Below, one piece after another: positions 29,754 through 49,961 of a DNA stretch of 64,000 bases. Location: positions 1-64,000 of the forward strand of contig QZLH01000461.1 in NCBI GenBank assembly GCA_003833135.1, given 5' to 3'. A model generated the notes under the pieces. That model had not been told where the DNA came from. It saw only the letters and a program-made list of their open reading frames with translations, and did not search any database. The stretch comes from Oehlia diaphana. Lineage: Eukaryota > Glomeromycota > Glomeromycetes > Glomerales > Glomeraceae. The position numbers and the translations under genes were made by a program. Numbering within the stretch: the stretch's first letter is position 1; every line of letters starts with the position of its first letter.

Positions 29754-30728
29754 ATGCTATTCTTCTTACTGGAATCCTTCATAATTCTACTACCTTTGCT
29801 AGGGAGTATTGCTTTCATGACTCTTGCTGAACGGAAAGTAATGGCTTCTATGCAACGAAGGGTAGGACCTAATGTCGTAGGGTTTTACGGGATTCTTCAA
29901 CCTTTTGCTGATGGGTTGAAACTTCTGTTAAAGGAAGCTGTAATCCCCAGTCACGCTAATAAGGTAATCTTCCTAATTTCACCCTTCATTACCCTGTCAT
30001 TAGCCATTATGGGTTGGGCAGTGATTCCATTTGCCAAGGGAACAGCCCTAGCGGATATCAGTCTAGGAGTGTTATTTCTTATGGCTATTTCTTCTTTAGG
30101 AATCTATGGTGTCCTACTTGCCGGTTGGTCAGCTAACTCTAAATACGCTTTCCTTGGATCATTAAGATCTTCAGCACAACTTGTAAGCTATGAACTTCCT
30201 TTGGCTATGGTTATCCTAATAATTGTATCAATAACAGGTTCGCTATCCTTTCTACAGATTGTTGAATTTCAACAAGGGGTGTGGCTAATAATACCTTTAT
30301 TACCGCTTTCTTTAGTTTGGTTTATCGTCATCCTTGCGGAGACAAACAGAGCACCCTTCGATCTGCCTGAGGCAGAACAAGAGCTCGTAGCAGGATTTAT
30401 GGTAGAACATTCAGCCTTACCCTTTGCCTTTTTTTACTTAGCTGAATATGGGTCCATACTATTGATGAGTACCCTTACTAGTCTTTTATTTTTAGGCGGC
30501 TACCTTTTACCTTTTGGTTTACCCTCAACTCCCCTTCTTGAATCACTAATATTAGGATTAAAGTCCTCTGCTATATTCTTCTTTTTCGTTTGGGTCAGGG
30601 CTACATTACCTCGGGTAAGATTTGACCAATTGATGGTTATATGTTGGACTACCCTTTTACCAATAGGTTTTGCCTTCTTTATTTTTACTATGAGTATTCT
30701 CGTAGCCTTTGAAATTACACCTTCTTAA
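29754..30728 (+). CDS. nad1: NADH dehydrogenase subunit 1
   Basis: 324 residues without introns. Hallmarks: PLLGSIAFMTLAERKVMASM, QRRVGPNVVGFYGILQPFAD, KEAVIPSHANK, AETNRAPFDLPEAEQELVAG, FFFVWVRATLPRVRFDQLM. Membrane subunit of complex I lining the quinone site. The start MLFFLLESFIILLPLLG is the first ATG. The stop TAA overlaps the C-rich motif (TTAAAATTCCCCCCCC). Confidence 0.97.
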   Translation: MLFFLLESFIILLPLLGSIAFMTLAERKVMASMQRRVGPNVVGFYGILQPFADGLKLLLKEAVIPSHANKVIFLISPFITLSLAIMGWAVIPFAKGTALADISLGVLFLMAISSLGIYGVLLAGWSANSKYAFLGSLRSSAQLVSYELPLAMVILIIVSITGSLSFLQIVEFQQGVWLIIPLLPLSLVWFIVILAETNRAPFDLPEAEQELVAGFMVEHSALPFAFFYLAEYGSILLMSTLTSLLFLGGYLLPFGLPSTPLLESLILGLKSSAIFFFFVWVRATLPRVRFDQLMVICWTTLLPIGFAFFIFTMSILVAFEITPS

Positions 30729-30741
30729 AATTCCCCCCCCC
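30727..30741 (+). promoter_or_regulatory. C-rich 3' motif at nad1 stop
   Basis: AAAATTCCCCCCCCC overlapping the stop codon. Confidence 0.5.
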
Positions 30742-31172
30742 TTCTTCTTTTCTTTAGAGACTAAGGTGGGGCAAGACTCTACCCTTAGCCTTACTAAGGA
30801 GTAATACTCTAAAGATACCTTAAAAAAACTCGAGGGGTAGGGGAAGAAAAAAGCCTGAAAAGGAAGAGTGAAGACAGCAAACCCTGCTCTATGCCTCTAG
30901 GTTTCCTACTGCTATTCTCTATAGGAAAGTCCGGGGCTATACTGACCATCTATATGGCACTCCATCAAGCCGTAAAAACGGCGGGGAAGAACATAGAGAA
31001 CAGACCCCATTCCCAGAACCTTAGCCGGACCCTCGAAGGCGTACCTATGCCGCCCGAGGGTGAGACTTGGAACTGGGGAATAATCGTGAAATAACACCTA
31101 TGGTTAGCCACCCCTGGAAAAATAGAGATAGGGGGGTTACGTAACAAAATAGTCTTCATATTTCCGGCAAGT
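30742..31172 (+). other. spacer after nad1
   Basis: No supported gene. Contains a family A hairpin (31030-31060). Confidence 0.4.
31030..31060 (+). repeat. family A hairpin
   Basis: CCCTCGAAGGCGTACC...CGCCCGAGGG. Confidence 0.9.
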
Positions 31173-31305
31173 CTTGTTGCTTAAGTCGTCTTTGGAGAGA
31201 TATTAAACTCAAGAAATATGTCTATTTTACTTTATGCTAAAAAGGTCTACTTTGCTTTGCAACACTGGCTTGATTTAATTAGTCCAGAATACAACCTAAA
31301 AGTAC
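31173..31305 (+). pseudogene. GIY-YIG endonuclease remnant downstream of nad1
   Basis: A diverged CTAGTTTCC-type block (31173-31197) is followed by SILLYAKKVYFALQHWLDLI and SPEYNL, which fuse the start (LIYAKRIYF) and the middle (QFWLDFLKPEYNL) of the atp9 GIY-YIG enzyme. An internal deletion has removed the catalytic part. Confidence 0.65.
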
Positions 31306-31321
31306 AAGCTGTTTCCTTCTT

Positions 31322-31393
31322 TGGGTTGTCGTCTAAAAGGTAAGACCTCCGAGTTTGATTCGGAAAAAAGAAGTTCAAATCTTCTCAGCCCAG
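31322..31393 (+). tRNA. trnQ(uug): tRNA-Gln(UUG)
   Basis: Acceptor TGGGTTG/CAGCCCA, anticodon stem TCCGA/TCGGA with loop GTTTGAT, T-arm AGAAGTTCAAATCTTCT. Confidence 0.93.
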
Positions 31394-31924
31394 TCCACAA
31401 CAAGCCAAGGGAGGCCTAGTATTTCTACCATGATTAAATCTCTAAGCAGAAGAAAAAGAAAAGGTTAACCTATTATGGTTCGATTAAACTCATGTCCTCC
31501 TATTTTTCCTAAATAATTCTTCTCGAGAGGTTACCTGATGGCAACTTAATCATAGATATGTGCATTATTTAGAAGAGAGTTGTCCTATAACTTGAAATGA
31601 CATGAAGAAGTGTTCGAATTCTATTTATTGCCCAAGTGGACATCTACAAATAGGTGGTGCCATTTTAGTGTTTTAGTTTGCTACTCACCAATATCTTGGA
31701 ATCTAAGCTTGAAGGTAGAATACACTTCCTAAAGAAGGCTGAAATACTATAATATGGCATGATATTAGTCTTGAGAGTTCATTATTTGTAGTATGGATTA
31801 CTAATAGATTCCATCGTCAATTATAAATCTAGGCTATTATTGGTTAATTTTTTCTTAGTTTAGTTTTACTAAAAGGGAATTACATCGTCTAATAAGTTAA
31901 GGAAAACCAGTAGATTAGACTAGA
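31394..31924 (+). other. spacer trnQ-trnM
   Basis: No gene seen; a weak family B-like copy (GGAATTACATC) lies near 31873. Confidence 0.4.
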
Positions 31925-31996
31925 GTCGGGATAGTATAAGGGTTAATACGCACGTTTCATATACGTGAGTTAGAGGTTCGAATCCTCTTCCCGATA
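31925..31996 (+). tRNA. trnM(cau): tRNA with CAU anticodon (Met or Ile2)
   Basis: Acceptor GTCGGGA/TCCCGAT, D-stem GTAT/ATAC, anticodon stem CACGT/ACGTG with loop TTCATAT, T-arm AGAGGTTCGAATCCTCT. One of three CAU tRNAs here; a role as Ile(CAU) cannot be excluded. Confidence 0.88.
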
Positions 31997-32094
31997 TTTT
32001 AGTTGTTCACTTTATCCGGTTTCTTGGACCCTGAGGGCACGAGGTTTAAAACAAACTAACTAACCTTTAGAAGTAAGATCAAAAAGTAACTCAG

Positions 32095-32370
32095 ATGTTC
32101 TTTTCTCTGATTTTGTACCTGATAGGATTGATGGGTTTCATAGTAAACCGTAAGAATCTTGTTCTCATGTTGCTCTGTCTAGAGCTTATGCTCCTTGCAG
32201 TTGCTCTCTTGCTCTTATTAAGCTCCTATACCTTTTCGGATATTTTGGCTCAGGGTTTTGGAATCTATGTAATTGCGGTTGCGGCAGCTGAAAGTGCAAT
32301 AGGCTTAGCTATCATAGTTGCCTTCTACAGACTCAGAGGTTCTATAGCAATTAGTAACCCTAAAAGGTAG
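32095..32370 (+). CDS. nad4L: NADH dehydrogenase subunit 4L
   Basis: 91 residues, three hydrophobic helices. MFFSLILYLIGLMGFIVNRK and NLVLMLLCLELMLLAVALLL carry the conserved glutamate of helix 2. Then come AQGFGIYVIAVAAAESAIGL and AIIVAFYRLRGS. Correct length and pattern for the small membrane subunit of complex I. It stands alone between trnM and trnY, not next to nad5 as in many fungi. Confidence 0.96.
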   Translation: MFFSLILYLIGLMGFIVNRKNLVLMLLCLELMLLAVALLLLLSSYTFSDILAQGFGIYVIAVAAAESAIGLAIIVAFYRLRGSIAISNPKR

Positions 32371-32446
32371 TCCAGTATGCTACTAATAAAAAACACCCCA
32401 ATTTGTATTATTATTTATCGATTGAGGCCTTCAGTCTTCTGGCTAA

Positions 32447-32477
32447 CCCTCTAGCGGCATAGGTACGCCTAAGAGGG
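32447..32477 (-). repeat. family A hairpin
   Basis: CCCTCTAGCGGCATAGG...TAAGAGGG. The flanks CTAACCC and GGGTTAG could extend the pairing. Confidence 0.9.
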
Positions 32478-32510
32478 CACGGGTTAGAAATAATATCACT
32501 AGAAAAAAGC

Positions 32511-32592
32511 GAGAAGAAGGCGAACTGGTTCGCAAGCTCACTGTAAATGAGTCGACCTGCGGGTCATGAGGGTTCGAATCCCTCTCTTCTCC
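32511..32592 (+). tRNA. trnY(gua): tRNA-Tyr(GUA)
   Basis: Acceptor GAGAAGA/TCTTCTC, anticodon stem CTCA/TGAG with loop CTGTAAA, long variable arm (GACCTGCGGGTC), T-arm GAGGGTTCGAATCCCTC. Confidence 0.94.
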
Positions 32593-32847
32593 TCTAGAAT
32601 TCCAACAAACTAATTTTACCTATCTAACTTATTAAACTAAGCTTTAGAGGGAGTGTGTATATCAAAACTACATTATGTCTCTGAATAAATAAGTAGAAAG
32701 AATAAGATTAAGCTGCCTATTCATTCTCTAATAGTTGTGATGATCCGTAGTAAATTGAGATGGAGAGTTAATTCAATTCATTAGAACCCATAATTCTTTA
32801 TTAACTTGAAGGAGAGGAATTTCACCTTAGAATAATCTCTCTTATTG

Positions 32848-32922
32848 GGCCCTTTCGTATAGATAGGTATAGTACAAGGCAACTTCACTGCCTAAACGCC
32901 AGTTCGATCCTGGCAAGGGTCA
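32848..32922 (+). tRNA. trnE(uuc): tRNA-Glu(UUC)
   Basis: Acceptor GGCCCTT/AAGGGTC, anticodon stem AGGCA/TGCCT with loop ACTTCAC giving TTC, T-arm GCCAGTTCGATCCTGGC. Position 33 is C where nearly all tRNAs have U. Confidence 0.82.
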
Positions 32923-33361
32923 AAGTAGATTCAAGATTAGAAATAGTAGGTGCAGCTTTACGAGTTCAATCAATTGTTCAAAGAAGTTGTTGGAAGTAAT
33001 ACAAGGTAAATAAGTCCAATAAGCACGGTTGACTTCTACTCTGAATGCTTTTATTCCAGCTATGACTCCTACTTCTTCATCTAATGAGTCTTTGTCCCCT
33101 TCCTTGCACTATTAATGGTTAACCTTCTTCTGTAGGTAGGTAATTTCCATTGTTTGTTTTTCTAAATTTCACCCTCTAGCGGCATAGGTACGCCTAAGAG
33201 GGCAAGGTAAAGCCAAAACAAGCGTAACTTATAGTCAAGAGGACATAAGTCAAAGTAAGTTAAGGATAGGGTGTGTCTAGAAGTACTCAAAATTAGTTTA
33301 GACATTTTATAGGACAAACCTATCAAAAAGGTAGTTCTCTAGCTAAATTAGCCAAGATAAG
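32923..33361 (+). other. spacer trnE-trnF
   Basis: No gene seen; one family A hairpin at 33172-33202. Confidence 0.4.
33172..33202 (-). repeat. family A hairpin
   Basis: CCCTCTAGCGGCATAGG...TAAGAGGG, identical to the copy at 32447. Confidence 0.9.
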
Positions 33362-33432
33362 GTCTCGAGGGCTCGACGGTAGAGCATACGATTGAAGATC
33401 GTAGGGCGCAGGTTCAACTCCTGCTCGGGACA
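33362..33432 (+). tRNA. trnF(gaa): tRNA-Phe(GAA)
   Basis: Acceptor GTCTCGA/TCGGGAC, anticodon stem TACGA/TCGTA with loop TTGAAGA, T-arm GCAGGTTCAACTCCTGC. Confidence 0.95.
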
Positions 33433-33577
33433 ATAATGTCTCCTTCTCTTTAAATTCTACCAAGAAACTCTACTTAAGATAAATAGAAGTGTAACATAGG
33501 AGAAAGACCAAGGGGTAAGAGTATTCCTTTCTTGCAAATGTCTTAAATTAGTGGCTTAATCTTTACCTTGGTTCCAC

Positions 33578-33627
33578 AGTACGCTACCTGTGTAGTCCCC
33601 TAGGTCGTAACAAGCCAAGGCAACCTC
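33578..33627 (+). repeat. family C element
   Basis: CCACAGTACGCTACCTGTGT then AGTCCCCTAGGTCGTAACAA and GCCAAGGCAACC; shares words with 49113-49205 and 56096-56172. Confidence 0.65.
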
Positions 33628-33759
33628 TCTTTGTTTTTGCAAGATAATTTGGTTTTGTGAAGGTTGTAAGCTATTCTTCTTTTCTATTTTATTCTTTTTT
33701 TGTACAAAATAAGGGATTACCTATTTTTAGTGGTAATTTATCTCCTCTTATCCATTTTA

Positions 33760-33830
33760 GCGAGCATAGGTTAGTGGTAAACCGTATCCCTTCCAAGGAT
33801 GATTCGCGTGTTCGAGTCACGCTGCTCGCA
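33760..33830 (+). tRNA. trnG(ucc): tRNA-Gly(UCC)
   Basis: Acceptor GCGAGCA/TGCTCGC, anticodon stem TATCC/GGATG with loop CTTCCAA, T-arm GCGTGTTCGAGTCACGC. Confidence 0.95.
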
Positions 33831-34609
33831 CTATCTTATCCTGTTATTAGCATTGCAAGCCTAATTTTCCTTATGAGTTTTATTAGTTGAATTTTCTTAG
33901 GTCCTCCCACCCACCAAGCCCAAGGTGATAGGAGTGTACTTCATTGTACAGACCAACTTTCTAGCTCACCCTGTATGAAGCTCTTCCTTTAGTGACTCTG
34001 TTTCTAAAATAGAAGCTACTGGATAATGAGGGTAAGAATCTTTGATAATGCAAACCGGGTTAGTATCTACAGCAATTTACCTCACTTATTGATTCAAGTC
34101 TATTTCTGGGTAAGGGAGTACCTATCCTTTAGTTGAAGTGTGGTTACTGGAAGTAAATCCTATTCAATGGATGTTCTCCTAGTGGAAGAGAGGTTATTAC
34201 TTTCATTTGTATGGTTGGACAGGTAAGAAGGTTCTCCAGTTTCTCTGATTCCTACTTCTAAAATGACTCCAACTTTGAAATTATAAGTAATCTTCCTTTT
34301 AAGTAACCCAACAAGTAGCTAGATAGGACAGGTTGTCAAATAATCTTTTTCCTTGTATTATTTCCAATCATTAATAGTCTCTCCCTTTGTACAATTATAA
34401 GTAGAATAATAAAGTAGGAAGAACAAGTACTGTAAGGGAGGAGGTTCTTCTGAGATAAGGGAATACTTTTGAAATCTTGACATTTGAATTTTCTTGTTGT
34501 TAATTAACTTTTTCTTTGGGGGATTTTTTTATTATTTGGAAATTCTTTATTAAGGTCATTACCTAAATACGTTGAAAGGTTACAATTCAGGTGGGATAAG
34601 AGGGATTAA
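33831..34609 (+). other. long spacer trnG-trnA
   Basis: I see no gene, hairpin-family copy or RNA I can support in this 780-base AT-rich stretch. Confidence 0.4.
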
Positions 34610-34681
34610 GGGGGTATAGTATAATTGGCAATACGCAGAGTTTGCATCTCTGTATTGGCAGTTCAAATCTGCCTACCTCCA
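34610..34681 (+). tRNA. trnA(ugc): tRNA-Ala(UGC)
   Basis: Acceptor GGGGGTA/TACCTCC, D-stem GTAT/ATAC, anticodon stem CAGAG/CTCTG with loop TTTGCAT, T-arm GGCAGTTCAAATCTGCC. Confidence 0.95.
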
Positions 34682-34709
34682 TAACCTCTATGACTTCTTT
34701 AAAGCCGGG

Positions 34710-34740
34710 CCCTCTTAGGCGTACCTATGCCGCTAGAGGG
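34710..34740 (+). repeat. family A hairpin
   Basis: CCCTCTTAGGCGTACC...GCTAGAGGG, the commonest stem variant. Confidence 0.9.
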
Positions 34741-34805
34741 AGGGTGGCTAAAATAGAATTGTCACTGCTGATTTCCCTAATAACAAAGGAAGGTAATAAT
34801 CCAAT

Positions 34806-34968
34806 TTAAATGGCTGCCTGGTATTACTCATTTACTCCATTAAAATGCTTGAAGCTTTCTGGTTTGACTTAATTAAGAAGAATTCAAAAGGCATTGTATA
34901 CTTTCATAATTGGGCTGAATATGATTCTATCCTGTCATTAATTCCCTTATTAAATCTCCATACGATGT
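34806..34968 (+). pseudogene. dpo: dpo fragment (ExoII region)
   Basis: Reads AAWYYSF, then in an adjacent frame EAFWFDLIKKNSKGIVYFHN and WAEYDSILSLIPLLN. This aligns with FWFDLIKKNEGQFVYFHTGY at 53721-54098. It ends in a family B element at about 34965. Confidence 0.7.
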
Positions 34969-35027
34969 AATTCCTTTTAAGTGATTGAAACTAATCAAGT
35001 TTAGATCTCCCCTAAATAAAAAATAAG

Positions 35028-35099
35028 GCCACTGTAGCTCAGCGGTAGAGCAAATCACTGTTAATGATTTTGTCCTGGGTTCGATTCCCAGCAATGGCT
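35028..35099 (+). tRNA. trnN(guu): tRNA-Asn(GUU)
   Basis: Acceptor GCCACTG/CAATGGC with one mismatch, D-stem GCTC/GAGC, anticodon stem AATCA/TGATT with loop CTGTTAA, T-arm CTGGGTTCGATTCCCAG. Confidence 0.95.
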
Positions 35100-35821
35100 A
35101 GTGCTAAATTTGATATCAGTAAGGGAGTAGCTAAAGATAGCATTGAATCAGATTTGAAAGCTTCAATTAGGTAGCTAGCCTCCTCTCTTAGACCACTCTT
35201 CTTGCAGGATGTGTTTATAAAGCTAGACACCATAACCTCATCAAGAAACTCCTCATAAATACTTTGGCTTGATCTTTGTAACGTTCCTCATTGCCTTTTA
35301 CCTCTTCTTTGATCAAATTTTAAGAAAGGAATTAGAACAAGTAGTGGAGCAGAAAAAGATAAACAGAATTCAGGAACCAGGGCAAATTAACCTTCCTCGA
35401 TATTTTACCCAACCCTATGGTTCAATAACCCTAAAAGTAAAATGTGCTATCTTGGCTATGCAATACTCCTATTTGTGACATACGTGTCCCTCTATTTTCT
35501 TGGGAGTGATTTGATAACTTTGATCTCTACCTTTTTTAAGCCTCTACAATAAGTTTTGATCGAACTACATCTTCTTGAAGCATCGATTGAATTGTCTTGA
35601 AGAACATGGGTAATTACCTTTCAAATGGTATTGTAATAGAGCACTTCCAACATCTGATCGTTCAATCGGCATTCAGTGTGGTGTTGGGCAATCCACTCTT
35701 TGATCCATGCAAAGACTTACAAATTTGTAATCGTGTCGTGGTAAGCTTAGTAGTTGGTGAATTTATGCTTCCAGAAGAAATGTTATTATTTAGGTTTTCA
35801 AAACCAGTATGAAGTTGAGAA
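35100..35821 (+). other. mosaic stretch after trnN
   Basis: No intact gene. A short - strand piece near 35383-35430 reads WVKYRGRLICPG, a scrap of the dpo region after motif A. The rest shows nothing I recognise. Confidence 0.4.
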
Positions 35822-36310
35822 TTAAGGATAGCTAGTTTCTCTTCCCCTCGTACCTATGCCGGCCAGAGGGTGAGAAGGACGAAAATAAAGAACTCTCTGG
35901 TCTTTTAAACCACATTTCTGCGCCTTGCAGTCCAAATCAAAGTTTTTATTAAGGACCTTAACTAGCAGCTCGATCTCTGCTAAAGAAAAAGAATTTGTAG
36001 AAAGGTATAATCCACCTGAAGCCTTATGGAAGTAACCATCATCAGAAAACCAATAGGCTAATCCTACAGGGGTTAGAAGCTTATCAATATTAGTTGGTAC
36101 GTGTTTCACCCCTGCTTCATCATAAAATAGTGTACGATAGTAAAGGAGACATTTAAAATAAAGAGTGTGAAGGTTACACCAATAATAAGTTTCTTTTGTT
36201 CGTGGGTCTAAAGAGGAACCTAAAGATAGAGGCTGCACAATAAAAGGCTCAAAGAGTACCTGAATATGTTGAAGATAGTTAAACTGATCTTTTGAATGTC
36301 GGATTGTCAT
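35822..36310 (-). pseudogene. solo inverted LAGLIDADG_2 endonuclease, truncated at both ends
   Basis: 162 codons closely matching the nad3-fused enzyme: [80 protein letters not shown] and CGLKDQRVLYF. The first LAGLIDADG motif is missing. The C-terminus is cut by a family A hairpin (35844-35870). It is not attached to any gene and points opposite to the host genes. Confidence 0.85.
35844..35870 (+). repeat. family A hairpin, shortened
   Basis: CCCCTCGTACCTATGCCGG then CCAGAGGG, the same shortened form as at 23189. Confidence 0.78.
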
Positions 36311-36323
36311 ACGGGGCCATCCT

Positions 36324-36400
36324 TTGACAGGCTTAGAAATTGACTATTCTGATACAGATAGTTTAGTCCTTAATGGTCCACTTCCTGAATCTACCCTTTC
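36324..36400 (+). pseudogene. dpo: dpo fragment (palm motif C)
   Basis: LEIDYSDTDSLVLNGPLPES contains the catalytic Y-x-DTDS motif. The frame then runs antisense to another dpo piece and is probably not coding. Confidence 0.65.
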
Positions 36401-36529
36401 TCCTAATTTGACTCGTACTCGCAAAAGTAAAGCTACAACTAACACCCAGGTCCTTTCTGCTGTTACAAACCTAAATATTAACCTAAAATCAATGACTTCT
36501 GAGAAAAAGAATCCTTTAAATGTTCCACC

Positions 36530-36880
36530 AGGACAGATTAATCTACCTTTTAATTTTATAGGAAGTAGTCCAATGTACTCATTAGCAGGAGCTCTCACAG
36601 TAGCTTGTACAAATCCTAAGAATTCCCCTATTTCTAAGGCTCCGGGTAATATCCTAATTGAATCCTTAATAGCTAGTACAACTCTTCCTTTTGAATTAAA
36701 AATAGTTAACCCCATAACTTCTCCTTGATTTATAATTGGTTCAAAGGTGTAACCTGGTAAAGATAAAATAGAGTCATAACCGCCCCAATTATGAAAGTAT
36801 ACTATTTTTCCTAAGTTATTATTTATAAGATCTATCTAGAATTGTTCCAGCATAGTATTGGTGTTGTAACCCCAGTCTGT
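36530..36880 (-). pseudogene. dpo: dpo fragment (ExoII to pre-motif A)
   Basis: On the - strand LINNNLGKIVYFHNWGGYDS and ILSLPGYTFEPIINQ are followed by a frame with FLGFVQATVRAPANEYIGLL and LKGRLICPGGTFKG. The order of motifs fits one polymerase, but motif A itself is lost between the two. Confidence 0.7.
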
Positions 36881-37105
36881 AATATTTTCCCAAAATGTTA
36901 ATAGAATATAGTCTTTAAATGATGGATAAGTCATAATCTTATCTTCTCATTCCTTGATAATTTTCCAGGGTAAATAAACAAGCTGCTATAATTCCTTGAT
37001 AAATTGGCTAAGATTAAAGGGTACTCCCCCTACCTTAAGCTTACCAATACTAGAGGTAGCCTTCCTTACCCCCTTCTTAACCTTAGCACTAGAAGCCTAC
37101 TCGGA

Positions 37106-37140
37106 CCCTCTAGCGGCATAGGCACGCCGCTTTCTAGGCC
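37106..37140 (-). repeat. family A hairpin, degenerate
   Basis: CCCTCTAGCGGCATAGGCAC then GCC; the right outer arm is altered. Confidence 0.6.
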
Positions 37141-37341
37141 TTCCTCCCCCACTGGGCCAAGGTTTTTATTAATCTAAGTTGGGTATCTATTGGGGACTCC
37201 ATCTTAGGTCTTATTCTATTATTTTAGTTAGTTAAGGTAGTAGTTAGGGAGCCACAAGGTGGTAATAAAATTGGAGAGGAGTTGTAAGAGTGTCGAAGAT
37301 AGGGGAATGAAAAGAATAGCTAAAAAAGGACAAAGAACCGT

Positions 37342-37386
37342 AAGGCTCCTGCTAAAGCAAGCATCATGAAACGTGATGGAAGCCTT
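37342..37386 (+). repeat. foldable three-stem block before the cox1 leader
   Basis: AAGGCT (37342-37347) pairs with AGCCTT (37381-37386), enclosing TGC-TAAA-GCA and CATCA-TGAAACG-TGATG. It could form a small three-way junction four bases before the nad5/cox1 leader. Confidence 0.5.
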
Positions 37387-37389
37387 CGC

Positions 37390-37440
37390 TTAAGATACTG
37401 GTGAAGACCAGTTTTATTGGACATTTATGATAAGTAAAAA
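37390..37440 (+). promoter_or_regulatory. cox1 leader identical to the nad5 leader
   Basis: 51 bases identical to 14794-14844, with hairpin ACTGGTGAAGACCAGT, ending 15 bases before the cox1 ATG. Confidence 0.75.
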
Positions 37441-37455
37441 GCGTTATTAAGCAAA

Positions 37456-48734
<11,279 letters not shown>

Positions 48735-48735
48735 T

Positions 48736-48748
48736 AAAAAATCCCCCC
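48736..48748 (+). promoter_or_regulatory. C-rich 3' motif after cox1
   Basis: AAAAAATCCCCCC immediately after the stop. Confidence 0.45.
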
Positions 48749-48762
48749 TTCTATTTTCCCTA

Positions 48763-48797
48763 ACTTTCTTAGACGATGTAATTCCTTCTAGTCAAAC
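48763..48797 (+). repeat. family B hairpin after cox1
   Basis: TTTCTTAGAC-GATGTAATTCC-TTCTAGTCAAA, the same as at 45143. Confidence 0.7.
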
Positions 48798-48814
48798 CTG
48801 TAAATCCTCTGTAA

Positions 48815-48965
48815 GTTAGGTCAGAAAGGGCAAAGCTGCTAAAAGAAGTAATAATAATTTTATGTTTGGTCGTAAAGGTTCAGATTCACCAAGCCTCGTA
48901 GCGGCATAGGTACGCCTAAGAGGGAAAGATTTGGTACAAAGCATTTTCTAAAAACTAGAAGAGAT
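48815..48965 (+). pseudogene. GIY-YIG (NUMOD3) remnant after cox1
   Basis: GKAAKRSNNNFMFGRKGSDS matches the NUMOD3 repeat of the atp9 enzyme (RRGPNNPMFGKSTSEE). It is cut by a hairpin at 48894. The nuclease domain is gone. Confidence 0.6.
48894..48924 (-). repeat. family A hairpin
   Basis: CCTCGTAGCGGCATAGG...TAAGAGGG. Confidence 0.88.
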
Positions 48966-49112
48966 CCAACACCATTTATAATACTAGTGGAGATTTGAAG
49001 TCAAATAACTAACAAGGGTATGTATAGAAGTTAAACATTTTGAATTGACACTTTATTTAAACATATGGTGACACCTGAGCCAACTGCTTGGAGTTTGGAA
49101 GCTCTCCTTATT

Positions 49113-49205
49113 CCACAGAGACGCTATCTGTGTCGTCTCATCGATCGTAGCAGGCTGCTCCTTACGTAGACCCCTTCGGCCAAGGGGAGTCAAGGTAACC
49201 TCAGA
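49113..49205 (+). repeat. family C element
   Basis: CCACAGAGACGCTATCTGTG, GATCGTAGCAGGCTGCTCC, CCCCTTCGGCCAAGGGG and GTCAAGGTAACCTC; several internal stems (CCCCTT/AAGGGG). Confidence 0.7.
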
Positions 49206-49220
49206 ACCAAGGTTAAGGTA

Positions 49221-49293
49221 GGCCGCTTAGCTTAATTGGAAGAGCATAATACTTCTAATATTATTTATTCAGGTTCGATCCCTGAAGTGGTCA
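49221..49293 (+). tRNA. trnR(ucu): tRNA-Arg(UCU)
   Basis: Acceptor GGCCGCT/AGTGGTC, D-stem GCTT/AGAGC, anticodon stem AATA/TATT with loop CTTCTAA, T-arm TCAGGTTCGATCCCTGA. Confidence 0.92.
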
Positions 49294-49645
49294 TCGTAAC
49301 TCGGACCCTCTTAGGCGTACCTATGCCGCTAGAGGGTGGGTATCTCAACATCTTCTTTGACTTTCTCTGGTATGACGTGAACCATCACTATCTTAAGATT
49401 AGTCATTAATCAAGTGTGATATTATGCTATGTTTATAAAATTGGTATCTAGTAAGATAATTCTTGGTTCTTCCCCTTTGGATAGTATCCAATATAGAAAT
49501 ATTCTAATGGGGAAGTAGAGTGGGAAATAATTGCTAACCATAGTAACTATTTCTCTCATATTATTTTTATAGTTTTCCCTTTTCACATTACATCGATTTA
49601 GAAAATACAAACAAATGAAAATAGTTTCAACTCAAAACTTTTACG
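49294..49645 (+). other. spacer trnR-trnP
   Basis: No gene seen apart from one family A hairpin. Confidence 0.4.
49306..49336 (+). repeat. family A hairpin
   Basis: CCCTCTTAGGCGTACC...GCTAGAGGG. Confidence 0.9.
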
Positions 49646-49717
49646 CGGATCGTAGTCTAATGGTAAGACGATCGGTTTGGGTCCGATAGATTGTGAGTTC
49701 AAATCTTACCGATCCGA
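49646..49717 (+). tRNA. trnP(ugg): tRNA-Pro(UGG)
   Basis: Acceptor CGGATCG/CGATCCG, anticodon stem ATCGG/CCGAT with loop TTTGGGT, T-arm GTGAGTTCAAATCTTAC. Confidence 0.95.
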
Positions 49718-49961
49718 CAGATCTATTTTAGTCAAGACAAACTCAATTGTAACTTTCCTTTTTTAAAAAGTTCCTAATTCTTCTCCATCCATATTAGTTA
49801 GTTGTACCAGTAAAAAAGAGAGAACATAACTTAAAGAGTTCTCAGTCATACGGAAAACAACTAGAGAAATAGCAATAACTAGCTAAACTGCCCTTCTTTG
49901 AAAAAAGATTAGATGGAATCGTTGGAGTAGTATTGCTTGGTAATTATCTTTATCAGGTTGC

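Larger units (their letters stand above)
36881..37389 (+). other. spacer upstream of cox1
   Basis: No gene. Contains a degenerate family A hairpin (37106-37140) and a foldable GC-rich block at 37342-37386 just before the shared leader. Confidence 0.4.

Noticed and set aside
31540..31640. Possible tRNA around GTGTTCGAATTC
   Set aside because: The T-loop-like word has no matching T-stem or anticodon arm.
36400..36728. + strand continuation of the motif C fragment as a coding region
   Set aside because: It is the antisense of a recognisable - strand dpo segment (ANEYIGLLPIKLKGRLICPG).
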